64,000 bases of DNA from Prostheceraeus crozeri (lineage: Eukaryota > Platyhelminthes > Polycladida > Euryleptidae), in contig CAJQUW010004790.1 of NCBI GenBank assembly GCA_907163375.1, forward strand, positions 87,029 to 151,028, read 5' to 3'. The notes beneath the pieces were generated by a model. The model was given only the letters and a program-made list of their open reading frames with translations. It was not told the DNA's origin and did not search any database. Below are positions 54,628 to 64,000 of this stretch, in pieces. A program made the position numbers and the translations under genes. How positions within the stretch are numbered: the stretch's first letter is position 1; each line of letters opens with the position of its first letter.

Positions 54628-56036
54628 ATGGATAATGCAAATTTAAAAAAATTATATTCGTCCGCATCATCCTGTTCTTCTTATTCGACGAGATCAACGG
54701 GATTTGAAAATAAATGCTTTGATAATAATAATAATCCATGTATAGATGTTAATATTTTATTTCAATTACAAGCCGAAATATTTAGAGAACAGACTAAAGG
54801 TTTACCTTCTATAGAAACTAACTATTGTTTATTTCCAGGAGACCCGTTTATAAAATTTATGGAGATTGTAAGCAAATATAATGATGTAGCTTATGTTGAA
54901 TCAAATAAAGAAAATATGGTTATTATTGGTCATAATAATGTTTATGGTTTTATTAGAGCAGTATTACCAATTAGTAATACTGATTGGATAGAAACTAAAA
55001 TTATTAATTATATCAATATTAAAGAATTAGTTAAAAAATTAAAATCTTTCTCAAAGGAAAAAATTAGATTATTTGTTGATGAACAAAACCAATATAACAT
55101 TCACATAGAGAGTAAAAAACATAATGAAGAATTATTATGCCAAGTTTATTATAGAGATACAATTTATAAACAAGAAACATTAGAAATGCCGCAAAGATAT
55201 GATGATGATACATATATAGGATTGTATTCCAATTTAAATATTAATTTATTAAAATCTTATATAAATGGTTTAGCTCAACAAGAAAAAATTTATATGTGGA
55301 CAACACCTTATACGTGGACTACACTATTTATACTATTAACAATGTCCATAACCATAATCATAATAAACGAACCGAAGGTTCTAGGGCTTTGCCCGATCTT
55401 AAAGAATCTTATGATGATAATGATGATAATAATATAGATGATGATAATATAGATGATGATTCTGAAACATCTGAAAATGGTGTAAATGGTAAGAAAGATT
55501 ATAAAAATATTAGTAATTATAAAAATGTAAGTGAAGAAAAATTTATAACTCATACTGATGTACATGATATTAATACTACATATAATCAAAATTTATCAAA
55601 ATTTCATTTTCTTACAATTGAAAATAATAATGATGGAATAGTTGAAGATACTGTTCGACAACTATGTGTCGGGTCTACAAAATTAAAATTAGGATTTACA
55701 TCTAATCAATTTAAAATTTTATCATCTTTAATAAAAACTAAAAGTGATTCAGATTATGGTGGTGTTATTAAATTTTCCAAAAGAGAACAAAGACCAATAT
55801 TTTTCTCTATTATATTATTATCAGATAAAAGATGTAATTTAGAGTTAGATATTCCAATAAGAGAATGGTATCCTATTAGGGAATGGCATCCTATACCAAA
55901 AAGTGTAATTTATGATGTTGAAGAATCAATTTATGATGATGATGAAGAATCAATTGATGATGATGATGAAGAATCAATAGTTAGTGAAAAAAAATTTAAA
56001 TTATCTTTTGATAAAACTTTATATGATAAAACTTAA
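54628..56036 (+). other. Polinton plus-strand region of unknown function
   Basis: Plus-strand coding region on its own strand among minus-strand genes. It opens MDNANLKKLYSSAS, contains a mixed alpha/beta segment (ETNYCLFPGDPFIKFMEIV; NMVIIGHNNVYGFIRAVLP; KIRLFVDEQNQYNIHI), an Asp-rich low-complexity stretch from (GAT)n-type repeats, and a later domain (KLKLGFTSNQFKILSSLI; RPIFFSIILLSD). The pattern of long strands could suit a DNA-clamp-like or DNA-mimic protein, but this is speculation. Not one open frame. Confidence 0.5.
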
Positions 56037-56280
56037 TAGAAAATACCAAAATATTCGATAAATATATTTTCATATGTAATAAAATTTTTAGATGTAATAA
56101 GTTTTTAGATGTAATAAAATTTTTAGATGTAATAAGTTTTTAGATGTTATAAAATTTTAGATGTTATAAAATTTTTAGATGTTATAAAGTTTTTAGATGT
56201 AATAAAATTTTTATATGTAATAAAATTTTTAGATGTAATAAGTTTTTAGATGTTATAAAATTTTTAGATGTAATAAAAAA
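56037..56280. repeat. AT-rich minisatellite in the Polinton
   Basis: More than ten units of about 17-18 bases built on TTTTTAGATGTAATAA. It lies between the convergent ends of the plus-strand region and the polymerase region. Confidence 0.9.
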
Positions 56281-56504
56281 ATTATTATTCCCGTGTCATC
56301 ATCATCACTTAAATTACTCTCACAGACGATTGTTTGAAATATTTCAGCTTGAATATCTTCTCCGTTATAAGGTAACATAATTTCATTTTCATCAGGTGCT
56401 TGACGTTTAAGAATATTTATTTGACCAGAAATTTTTTTTCTTCAGTATTATTATTTTGATCAGGAATACTAATTCCAGTTTCTAAAGATCTTTTCCATGG
56501 TTTA

Positions 56505-59500
56505 TTAACTAGTCGATAATGTTTTCCCCGAATATAATTTTAGAAAATCTTCTACTTTTACTTTATCTTGTGAATATCCTTTGAATGTTTTCTTTTCACT
56601 AAGTCTCCCTTGTTCATCTACAGTAATACAATATTTTATTTTAGGAGCAATAAACATTGCAAAAATAATTCCACCATTTCCATAATCATTTTTTCCTTGA
56701 CACAATTCCCCACCAACATATCCAGCAGCATCTAATTTATTGAAGAGCTCATTAGAAATGTATATTGAATCAGTATCTGTATAATGAATGTATTTTTCGT
56801 TGAAACCATTAATTTCTAAAATAAAGTTATTCATGATTCTTCTAGAGTGAGAAAGAATAAAAGAACCTAAGTGTGATGGCATGAATGACGTCTTCCCATC
56901 TTTAACAATATTAGTTTTGAGAAATTCATCATCTTCCATTTCTACTTTCGCTAAATATTGTTCATCATTTAATTCTTCATAATCTTTTACTTCTTGAGTG
57001 AAATTTTTTCTCAATGTATTCTCATTCCATAAATGATATTTAGTGGTTATATCTTTTTGCACAGTTTTGCCATATAGCGAATTCATCAATAATTTAATTA
57101 ACTCATCGCCTACAGTATTTCCTTCTGCTTTATATCTTTTTCTCAAATTAAAAAGTTTTTCAATATAATTTCGAAATGGTGAAACTTGATAATTTTTTTC
57201 ATAAATTATACCATCAGTAATATGTAAGATTTTTCCCCCACATCTAACAATTTCTTGTATGTCTACAGAAGTTAATACATCATAACATATACCATTTCTA
57301 AACCTGATTACTTTTACATGAGAATTATTATTTTGATTTTTAACTTTATCTTTAATAGGAACTGGTTGAAAAAAACATATCATTCGGATATTGAAACACA
57401 ACTGTAAATATTCCAGTTTTAGGTCTAAATGTTTGAGTATTAAACTTATATACTATTTCTCGCTCTTCTTCTTGTCTAAATTTTCTAGCGGATTCAGTTT
57501 TAGGGTATTCTGAATTTTCATCATACATAGCTGATGGATATAAAGATGTTGCATCAAAAGCCATTAGAAATTAATTTTTTTGTTTAAGTAGTTTTGAAAT
57601 TTTCTTACAAATTTCAGTTTTATCTCCTAAATCTCGATACTGTTTCATTAAATCTATTAAATTACTTCCAAGGGACAAAGTCCCCCCAGCGCAGCGGCCA
57701 GGGGACAAAGCCCCACCAGCGTAGCGACCAGGTAAATACTGTTTTAATATTGGTAACAAGATGCTACAAAATGGCGATATGTATTTTCTTATATTTGCTG
57801 AAACTCTTCCACCTTTAACAGATTTTCTAATATAATTTCTAGCCCATAAATCTATATGAGAATGAATATTTATATTGTTATTTTGTACGCTTTTCATCCA
57901 ACCGTTAAATGTTGAAGCAGAGGATGTCAAATTAGTAGCTATATCTTCACCAACTAAATCTCGCATAACATTATTATATTTGTAGATACAAAAAGCTAAA
58001 GAAAGAATATCGTTAACTAAATATGGTCTCCATTCATTTTCTTTTTCTTTATAATTTTCATGTGTTATGTCTCCAATTTCATAATTTAATTTACACACAT
58101 TCATAGGAATTTTAAAATTCTCACACCATTTAGAAAGACTTGTTTTTACATGTTGATAACTACATTTCATTATAATAGTTTGAAGTGTTAATTTACCTGA
58201 CGGTGAATCTTTTTTCATATTGTTTTTAAATCTAAAAGATTTTTGAATGTATCTACTAACACATTCAGTTGTATAAGGATTTTGTAATGAAGCAGTCAAT
58301 ATTCCTCTTGAAGTTTTAAGAGGCGGTTTAGATAATTTAAAATTAGCTTTTATCGGAAAATAGGAATCAAAACCTGATGAATTGTGAGCTATTAAAGTTA
58401 CTCTCGAATAATTAAATTTTCCAAGAGTTTTAAAAAATTGATGGATCGGACATACACGTACGTCCTCTGGGTTTCCCCCGATCGGACATTCATCATCCTC
58501 AGTTCTCGTAAATATTTTCACACAATTTTGAAGTTTATTAAATTCTAATTCAGTTAAATTATTATACTCATTAATCTGTTTTTTAAGTTTTTTAATTTCA
58601 TCTTCATCTTTTGATCGTTTAATTTTAATCATATCACTTAACAAACGTGTTTCTAATTCTTTATATCTTTGTTTCGGTAAAAAACATATAAATTTATTAA
58701 AATTAATAGCTCCTACAGCATAAGGAATAGGATGAGCTGTTGAACAGTTAGGATCAGGAAAAGTTTCGAGATCCCAAATATATGTTGAAGCATAGTCAAT
58801 TTTTTTCTTTGTTATGATTTTATATGGACGCGTTGTTAGATTTTCATCAGTAACTGTTTTATATATGGGTTTGAAATTATTTTCAATTTCTCTAATAGCT
58901 TTTAATTTATGAGATTTATCAATTAAACAATAGTGACCAATTGTTGAACCTGCGTGAAAATAATTGTAATAAACATAATTATGAAACGTTTCAATTCCTC
59001 TAGGATTTAAATGACGATTGGCAGGACTATAATATTGAACACATTCTCCAAAATATTTATTGAATTGAGAAAATTTGCAGTTTGACATTACTCCTGTTCT
59101 AGATGTGGCTTTCTCTTTATATAAAAAATTATTAAACATTTCTTTCATCATTTCTCCTTGTTCTTCATTAAAACCTCGTAAAACATTATAACATTTAATA
59201 AAACAAAAATCTTCAGAAGGAATATAACAATATTCACCGAAATATTCTTTGATTCTATATTTCATATTAATCCCTGCCACTCTATGCGATCTTTGTACTA
59301 ACTTCATTCCAAAATCTTCATATTTAATATTACCTGTAAAAATCCATTCGTTAGCATCGGATTTCTCATCCAGATTCGAAAACCATATTTCAAATGAATT
59401 TTTATTGTAGAAGGTTACGTAAAAATTTTGAATTATATTTTCCTGATCTTTAATAACTTTTCCAAGTAAATTAATAATTTTACCATTTGCTAAAAGTTTC

Positions 59501-59505
59501 CGCAT
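56505..59505 (-). other. Polinton protein-primed DNA polymerase B region
   Basis: Encodes the family B polymerase of the Polinton. Exonuclease motifs: YIWDLETFPDPN (Exo I), LIAHNSSGFDSYF (Exo II). Polymerase motifs: FDATSLYPSAMYD (motif A), LLMNSLYGKTVQ (motif B), YTDTDSIYISNELF (motif C with DTD). The long N-terminal part with YYNYFHAGSTIGHYC is usual in the protein-primed group of Polintons and adenoviruses. In-frame GC-rich palindromes at 57668-57728 encode a Pro/Gly-rich insert. The region is not one open frame. Confidence 0.92.
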
Positions 59506-59533
59506 ATCATTTACTACATTAATATTTTTTCAT

Positions 59534-59839
59534 TCATTCATTCATTAATACATTTTCATATTTAATTTCATTTGGATTAAATAAATTACATAAATCATCA
59601 CCGAGTTCATCCTTAATTCTATCATCAAAAAAGATATCAGTAATAGGAGTTTCTAATATTTCTTTTGTTCCACTTTTCTGTTTTTTAGTATTACGTCTAA
59701 TACTACGCCTAGTACGTTTCTGTTTTTTAATACGTTTACTACGTTTACTATGTTTAATTTGCGCATCAAACTCAGCAGTTTGTTTCTTGATTAATTCATC
59801 AATCCTAGACGTTTGTCCGAGAGACATTTCACGATTCAT
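59534..59839 (-). CDS. Polinton small basic protein
   Basis: 101 aa with a strongly basic centre (KRSKRIKKQKRTRRSIRR) and an acidic C-terminus ending PNEIKYENVLMNE. It could be a DNA-binding or core protein. It ends just upstream of the polymerase start on the same strand. Confidence 0.6.
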   Translation of the reverse strand: MNREMSLGQTSRIDELIKKQTAEFDAQIKHSKRSKRIKKQKRTRRSIRRNTKKQKSGTKEILETPITDIFFDDRIKDELGDDLCNLFNPNEIKYENVLMNE

Positions 59840-59888
59840 ATTTTTTAAAAGAAAAAATGAATTTTTACATAGAACCTCGGTTCCGTTT

Positions 59889-60194
59889 TCACATATACAC
59901 AGGAATATGTAATTGATGTAATGTTTCTAATTCATGTGTTGTTAAATGTTCTTTCTTAACCAACCACCATAAATTATTATACGCCAAAAATACTCGGAAA
60001 CTTCTTAAACAAAGTGGAAAGTCTTTTGTTTTAACACATGGTTTAATACCATGTTTTGTTTTATAATCTGTAACGAGCGCTACGTATTTATGATGATAAT
60101 AAAATCTAACTTCTTTCTTCGAATTTACAGGATTTGTAGGATGACGGTAATCTTTTAAAACTGGTACATGCTCTATCTTAAAAGCATCCAACAT
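59889..60194 (-). CDS. Polinton 101-aa protein, unknown
   Basis: MLDAFKIEHVPVLKDYRHP, then FYYHHKYVALVTDYK and LRSFRVFLAYNNLWWLVKKEHL. A compact, aromatic, basic protein with no family I can name. It lies between the ATPase region and the basic protein, same strand. Confidence 0.55.
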   Translation of the reverse strand: MLDAFKIEHVPVLKDYRHPTNPVNSKKEVRFYYHHKYVALVTDYKTKHGIKPCVKTKDFPLCLRSFRVFLAYNNLWWLVKKEHLTTHELETLHQLHIPVYM

Positions 60195-60306
60195 ATTTTT
60201 TTTTATTTTTTATTAACAAAAAATTTATAAGAAAAAATTATTCGGTCACTCCGCGAAAATATTTTCTATCGACTTTCAGTCGGGGCAAAGCCCCTCGAGG
60301 CGAAGC

Positions 60307-61072
60307 CTAGTCAGAGAACAATTGTTCGATAACTCTATCATGAATTTTTTTATCAATATTAATTGTAATGAAGCCATAATCTTTTGACCAAGGATTATTA
60401 CACGATTGTTTAAATTCATCTTTATTTCTTACACATAAATCTCTTAACAAATCACTTAAGATTCTTGCATTTATTTCAAATAGTATAAATATATTTGCAT
60501 TTTTTCTAATAACACTTCCGTCTAATGAATACATACTTTGTGTTAAATAAAAAACACTACAGTTATTATGTCTACCTCTTGTGAAATAATTTCTCTGAAC
60601 TGACTGATTTCTATCATTAACACAATCATCAAAAATTACACAATGTTTCATTGTTTTATCTAGTTTACTAGGATCTTGCATATTACCACTATCATCTATT
60701 AATTGTATCTTTATATGCTTATTTTTATTGGTTTCAAGTAACTGATTATTTTTTGCTGCTTCTTCACACCACGAACTTATTTCTTCTTCATCTTCAGATT
60801 TTTCATATTCTTTGAATAATGAAGCAATTGCTGTTTTTTAAAGATTATTTTCAAATCCATATTTTAAAAATTGATAGACGGGTTGTTCTGCTGTTGTTGT
60901 ATAAATTATAAGATTGTTATAATCCAAAAAATTTGGAGTCATTAAAATTTTAAATAATAGATATGTTTTTCCACAACCTGATCTTCCGCAAATAACTGAC
61001 AAAACTTTATTAGATAAATTTGGATGATGATTAAATTTGAGTTTTTTTTATTAAATGGAGGTAGTTCACTCA
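60307..61072 (-). other. Polinton packaging ATPase region (FtsK/A32-like)
   Basis: A Walker A motif SVICGRSGCGKTYLL is followed by NLIIYTTTAEQPVYQFL. Walker B is HCVIFDDCVND, and RNYFTRGRHNNCSVFYLTQS is the sensor/arginine region of A32/FtsK-HerA genome-packaging ATPases. It would pump DNA into the capsid. The region is not one open frame. Confidence 0.88.
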
Positions 61073-61153
61073 TTTTTTAATAAAAAAATTTATTTTTATT
61101 TTATTTTTATTTTTAAAGAGGAAGAAGAAAATTAAACTTCTCTAGCTTCGCAT

Positions 61154-61237
61154 GGGAGTTTATACCTCCCGAACGGGAGTTTATACCTCTCGAACGGGAG
61201 TTTATACCTCTCGAACGGGAGTTTATACCTCTCGAAC
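61154..61237. repeat. four 21-bp tandem repeats
   Basis: GGGAGTTTATACCTCTCGAAC four times. It overlaps the 3' end side of the minor capsid gene at 61223. Confidence 0.95.
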
Positions 61238-62011
61238 CAAAAGATCTATCATAATCTCTTCACCTCCAAAATTTATTTCTTGTCCTTTCTCATCAGTGAT
61301 TCTAATGCCAATGTTGTTAATAGTTTTTCTTGTAATAGGAAAATATATTAATGTTTGTGGAAATACATTTAATCTATAACCAATGGGTACAGTAAAAGCT
61401 GGAAAACTGAATATTAAATTTGAAAATTTACCATTTATATATCCTCCTTCAATAATGTCACAATGTACAACAATTGAATTTATTTCAGTTATTTTTGGAA
61501 TCTTCTCACCTAAATGATAACCTTGACTATAGGTTTGTTTATTAAATCCTAATAGCTTTGACAATGATCTATCATGATTAAAATCAACTTGATGATTTTC
61601 GTCTAAAGTAAGAGAAAATTTATTGACTGCCGGTTCAACTGCAAAATGTAATTGTTTCTTATCTTTAAATGGTATACCTAAATGTCTCTTAATTTCATTT
61701 GATATTGATTCAACTTCGTAAGAACCAGGAAGAAAAGTTAATATTTTCCATGTTTTGCCTTTATCAGTAGAATATCTAAATTGATCATTCACATCTTTTA
61801 TAACATTTTGAATAGTGTTAAATGTAGAGAAACTAGTCAATGCAATTTGATAATTTTTATTTTGTTCTAAATGAAGAATGGGTTCTAAATTACAAGTGTG
61901 TGATGAAGTAGTTGTTATAATTTTTAACGTCGTACTAAATTTTGATGAACCCAAAATCTCTGTCAAATTTTCTAAATGATTATTAATTTTGTCTAAATCT
62001 GCTGAACACAT
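61223..62011 (-). CDS. Polinton minor capsid (penton) protein
   Basis: 262 aa, single jelly-roll type. The hallmarks are LTSFSTFNTIQNV near residue 55, LPGSYEVESISNEIKRHLG, LSKLLGFNKQTYSQG, a SIVVHCDIIEGGYINGK segment, and the end ITDEKGQEINFGGEEIMIDL. These are the conserved blocks of Polinton penton proteins, placed at capsid vertices. Confidence 0.85.
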   Translation of the reverse strand: MCSADLDKINNHLENLTEILGSSKFSTTLKIITTTSSHTCNLEPILHLEQNKNYQIALTSFSTFNTIQNVIKDVNDQFRYSTDKGKTWKILTFLPGSYEVESISNEIKRHLGIPFKDKKQLHFAVEPAVNKFSLTLDENHQVDFNHDRSLSKLLGFNKQTYSQGYHLGEKIPKITEINSIVVHCDIIEGGYINGKFSNLIFSFPAFTVPIGYRLNVFPQTLIYFPITRKTINNIGIRITDEKGQEINFGGEEIMIDLLVREV

Positions 62012-62091
62012 TTTTTAGTTAAAATTTTGAATAAATGTCTTTTATAAAAAAAAATTAAAAACAACAACATATTTCAGCTACGGGCGAAGCC

Positions 62092-62982
62092 CTAGAACAT
62101 TCGGTTCGTTATACTTTTATAATCCTCTTCATTTATAATCTTCTTTTCTAACAGTCTTTTTAATATAGCATGAATTTCATTGAAACTAGAATTATGTCCT
62201 TCTTTTATTGCCGATATTAAAATATTTAATCTATTTAGTAATTCTTGTGGATCATCTGGTAAAAATACAGTTTTTTCTGTTTTGTGTTTTTCAGATAAAC
62301 CTTTTCCTACTTTAACTCCCGTTGATAATAAATTTTCTAACTGTTTATAACGTCTAAGAGATTTTACTGCACCAACTCTATCTAACATAGCTTTATATTT
62401 TATGAGATCTTCTACAGCATAATTATTTAAATCTGCTCCTCTTAAAAGATCAACAAAATTTCTATCTAAATTAAAAGGAGATTTATCTGGTGAAAAAATT
62501 AAACCTCGAAAAGGTTGTGGAAATATTTCTTTTTGTCCGAGATAAAATCTAGGTATTGTTTTTCCATCTATAAATGAAATAGAATGTTCAAATTGCATAG
62601 ATTTTGGTAATTTCTTATTAATGTTTGATTCTAGTAATCCATAGTCATCTAATATAGTTTTGTGTTCTGGATCTGTTATATCAATTTGTTTATCATTATT
62701 TGTACTTTCTTTTTCAAGAGTTTTAAATGGTTTCATAGTTTTCTCAAAATCAGTTTTTACTTGCTCGGTTTGCTGCATTTTTTCAAACATGTCAGATTGA
62801 ATACCAGCTTTTATCATTCTATGTTGAAGATGATTTTCTTTCATAATATTTCTTTGTTTTATTAACTCTTCTAATTGTTTTATTCTTTTAAAATAATCAG
62901 CTCTAATTTTATCCATTTTTAAAATATAATATTTGAATTTTGTGGTAACATTTGAATACAGCAAAAACATTTTACTGAACAA
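62092..62982 (-). CDS. Polinton conserved protein of unknown function
   Basis: 296 aa; the likelier start is the Met at about residue 23 (MDKIRADYFKRIKQL). The N-terminal 100 residues are coiled coil. The middle has PRFYLGQKEIFPQPFRGLIFS, the C-terminal half LLRGADLNNYAVEDLIKYKAML and LNRLNILISAIKEGHNSS, all helical. Similar proteins stand next to the penton gene in other Polintons, so a structural role is likely. Confidence 0.6.
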   Translation of the reverse strand: MFSKMFLLYSNVTTKFKYYILKMDKIRADYFKRIKQLEELIKQRNIMKENHLQHRMIKAGIQSDMFEKMQQTEQVKTDFEKTMKPFKTLEKESTNNDKQIDITDPEHKTILDDYGLLESNINKKLPKSMQFEHSISFIDGKTIPRFYLGQKEIFPQPFRGLIFSPDKSPFNLDRNFVDLLRGADLNNYAVEDLIKYKAMLDRVGAVKSLRRYKQLENLLSTGVKVGKGLSEKHKTEKTVFLPDDPQELLNRLNILISAIKEGHNSSFNEIHAILKRLLEKKIINEEDYKSITNRMF

Positions 62983-63037
62983 ATTATTTTTTTATTGCTT
63001 TGCTGTCTGACATCTTTTCGTTTAAAGGTTTCTCGTT

Positions 63038-63751
63038 TTAAGTTTTGTTTAATAAAGTTTTGCTTAAATTTTCGCTTAACGTTTTTAGCTCTTCTAAAAA
63101 ATTTTTATCATTTTCTTCATTAGAAATTTTACCATCAGTAAAAGTTTTACCATCACTAGAAATTTTGCCATCCTGTTTATTCTTATCATCAACTTTTTCT
63201 GACTGTAATTGAAATGATATTTGATTTACTTCATTAGCTATTTGATCAAATTTTTCAATCTCATCTAACGTAATAGCATTATCATCACATACTCTTTGAA
63301 AGTAGTAATGTAGTTTATCATAGACTTCTTTAATATGTAAATGCTTAGTTTTTAATGATTTTCGTTTCTTAGTTATTAAAGATTTATCTAACATTGTAAC
63401 AAGTGAAGTTGCAAAAACACCCGTACCTGTTAAAGCTGTAGCAACTACTGGAATTACTAAAACACCAGAAGATATAACAATAATGAGAGCGCCTAAACTT
63501 ATTGTTAAGAATATGCCAATTCCTTGTGTTACATTCTTAACTTTAGTCCATCTCTTTCTTAATTTTTTATAATGCTCTAATCTTAATAATAATTGAGATT
63601 CCTTATCTTTCATATAGCGTACTCTATCTTCGTGTTTTTCTTTATTCATTTTTTCAATGTTAATCTTTTCAATGTCCATTAAAGTAGAACTACGTTCATA
63701 TGATAACGAAGGATATATTCTTGAGGTTCCTTCCACTTTTGTTTCTTCCAT
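63038..63751 (-). CDS. Polinton TIR-spanning membrane protein
   Basis: 237 aa. A charged N-terminus rich in Glu and Lys is followed by two hydrophobic segments (GIGIFLTISLGALIIVISSG and VIPVVATALTGTGVFATSLV), then a charged coiled-coil tail with three near-repeats of KISSDGK/KTFTDGK. The first 107 codons lie within the TIR, so the other end encodes the same start. Probably a membrane protein; the role is unknown. Confidence 0.65.
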   Translation of the reverse strand: MEETKVEGTSRIYPSLSYERSSTLMDIEKINIEKMNKEKHEDRVRYMKDKESQLLLRLEHYKKLRKRWTKVKNVTQGIGIFLTISLGALIIVISSGVLVIPVVATALTGTGVFATSLVTMLDKSLITKKRKSLKTKHLHIKEVYDKLHYYFQRVCDDNAITLDEIEKFDQIANEVNQISFQLQSEKVDDKNKQDGKISSDGKTFTDGKISNEENDKNFLEELKTLSENLSKTLLNKT

Positions 63752-64000
63752 TTTTAAATGAATATTTTGAATAAATATTTTGAATACAATCTTCTGCTAT
63801 ATTAGGTCAACGTGATATTTTTTGGGCTACCTAAATTTTCATCTGCCTACATTTTCGGCCTTCGGCTACGTGATATTTTCGGCCACGTGATATTTTTTAG
63901 ATTGCGTGATATTTTAAGACCGCCTAAATTTTCGTCCACGTGATATTTTGAGACCGCCTAAATTTTCGATTACGGGATATTTTTGGACCGCCTAAATTTT
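63432..64000 (-). repeat. Polinton right TIR (cut by the window edge)
   Basis: Inverted copy of 47264-47855. By comparison with the left TIR about 170 bases are still missing beyond 64000, so the element should end near 64170. Confidence 0.92.

Larger units (their letters stand above)
47094..64000 (-). mobile_element. Polinton (Maverick), right end beyond the window
   Basis: A fossil virus-like element of the Polinton family, at least 16.9 kb. It begins AGTGTGACATCC at 47094, where a 17-bp perfect hairpin stands, and carries TIRs of about 750 bp (47094-47855 and 63432-64000 and beyond). The TIRs differ at only a few sites over the nearly 600 bases visible on both sides, so the insertion is young. 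It carries the Polinton parts: cysteine protease, retroviral-type integrase, major and minor capsid proteins, protein-primed DNA polymerase and packaging ATPase, plus several proteins of unknown role. Most genes are on the minus strand. It looks largely whole, with roughly half a dozen breaks. It is inserted in a mariner fragment. Confidence 0.95.

Noticed and set aside
1-64000. CRISPR array, bacterial operons or ribosome binding sites
   Set aside because: Spliced gene, SINEs and eukaryotic transposons show an animal genome; the tandem repeats present have no spacer structure.

Overview
The window looks like a transposon-dense intergenic stretch of an invertebrate animal genome. The evidence is one spliced multi-exon gene with GT-AG introns, tRNA-derived SINEs with Pol III boxes, a Penelope-like element, piggyBac, Tc1/mariner, hAT and pogo-type DNA elements, a hammerhead-ribozyme repeat and a Polinton. 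The sequence is AT-rich. I cannot name the species; a mollusc or another marine invertebrate would fit but is not proven.

Layout: 1-3475 holds two Penelope-like elements head to head. 4230-4556 is a hammerhead-ribozyme repeat (retrozyme-like), followed by a 0.7-kb inverted-repeat element and a decayed hAT interrupted by a foldback element. 7885-12265 is the only convincing host gene, a two-exon SVOP/SLC22-like transporter whose intron contains two copies of one SINE family, one of them split by a small hAT MITE. 12861-16565 holds a Tc1 transposase, a LINE 3' end and a DDE-like transposase of unassigned family. 16600-20600 is mostly unexplained apart from a SINE head, minisatellites and one possible terminal exon. 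20620-24500 is a piggyBac inserted precisely into another piggyBac. 25839-33862 is an 8-kb element with 429-bp terminal inverted repeats (TIRs); its gene ends in a FEN1/XPG-like PIN nuclease domain with the acidic active-site pattern, and I see no DDE domain in it. 34700-47093 carries a decayed mariner, a deleted piggyBac (39027-41137), MITEs, a mariner with about 210-bp TIRs and a second mariner piece.

47094-64000 is a Polinton (Maverick) that runs past the right edge of the window. It has nearly identical long TIRs, a cysteine protease, a PLA2-like/integrase fusion, major and minor capsid proteins, coiled-coil and fibre-like proteins, a protein-primed DNA polymerase and a packaging ATPase. 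It looks young and largely whole, with roughly half a dozen breaks, and it is inserted in an older mariner fragment.

The most interesting items are the FEN1-like TIR element, the hammerhead ribozyme repeat, the PLA2-integrase fusion and the dispersed GC-rich palindromes in the Polinton. No database search was possible; family names rest on motifs read from the sequence.
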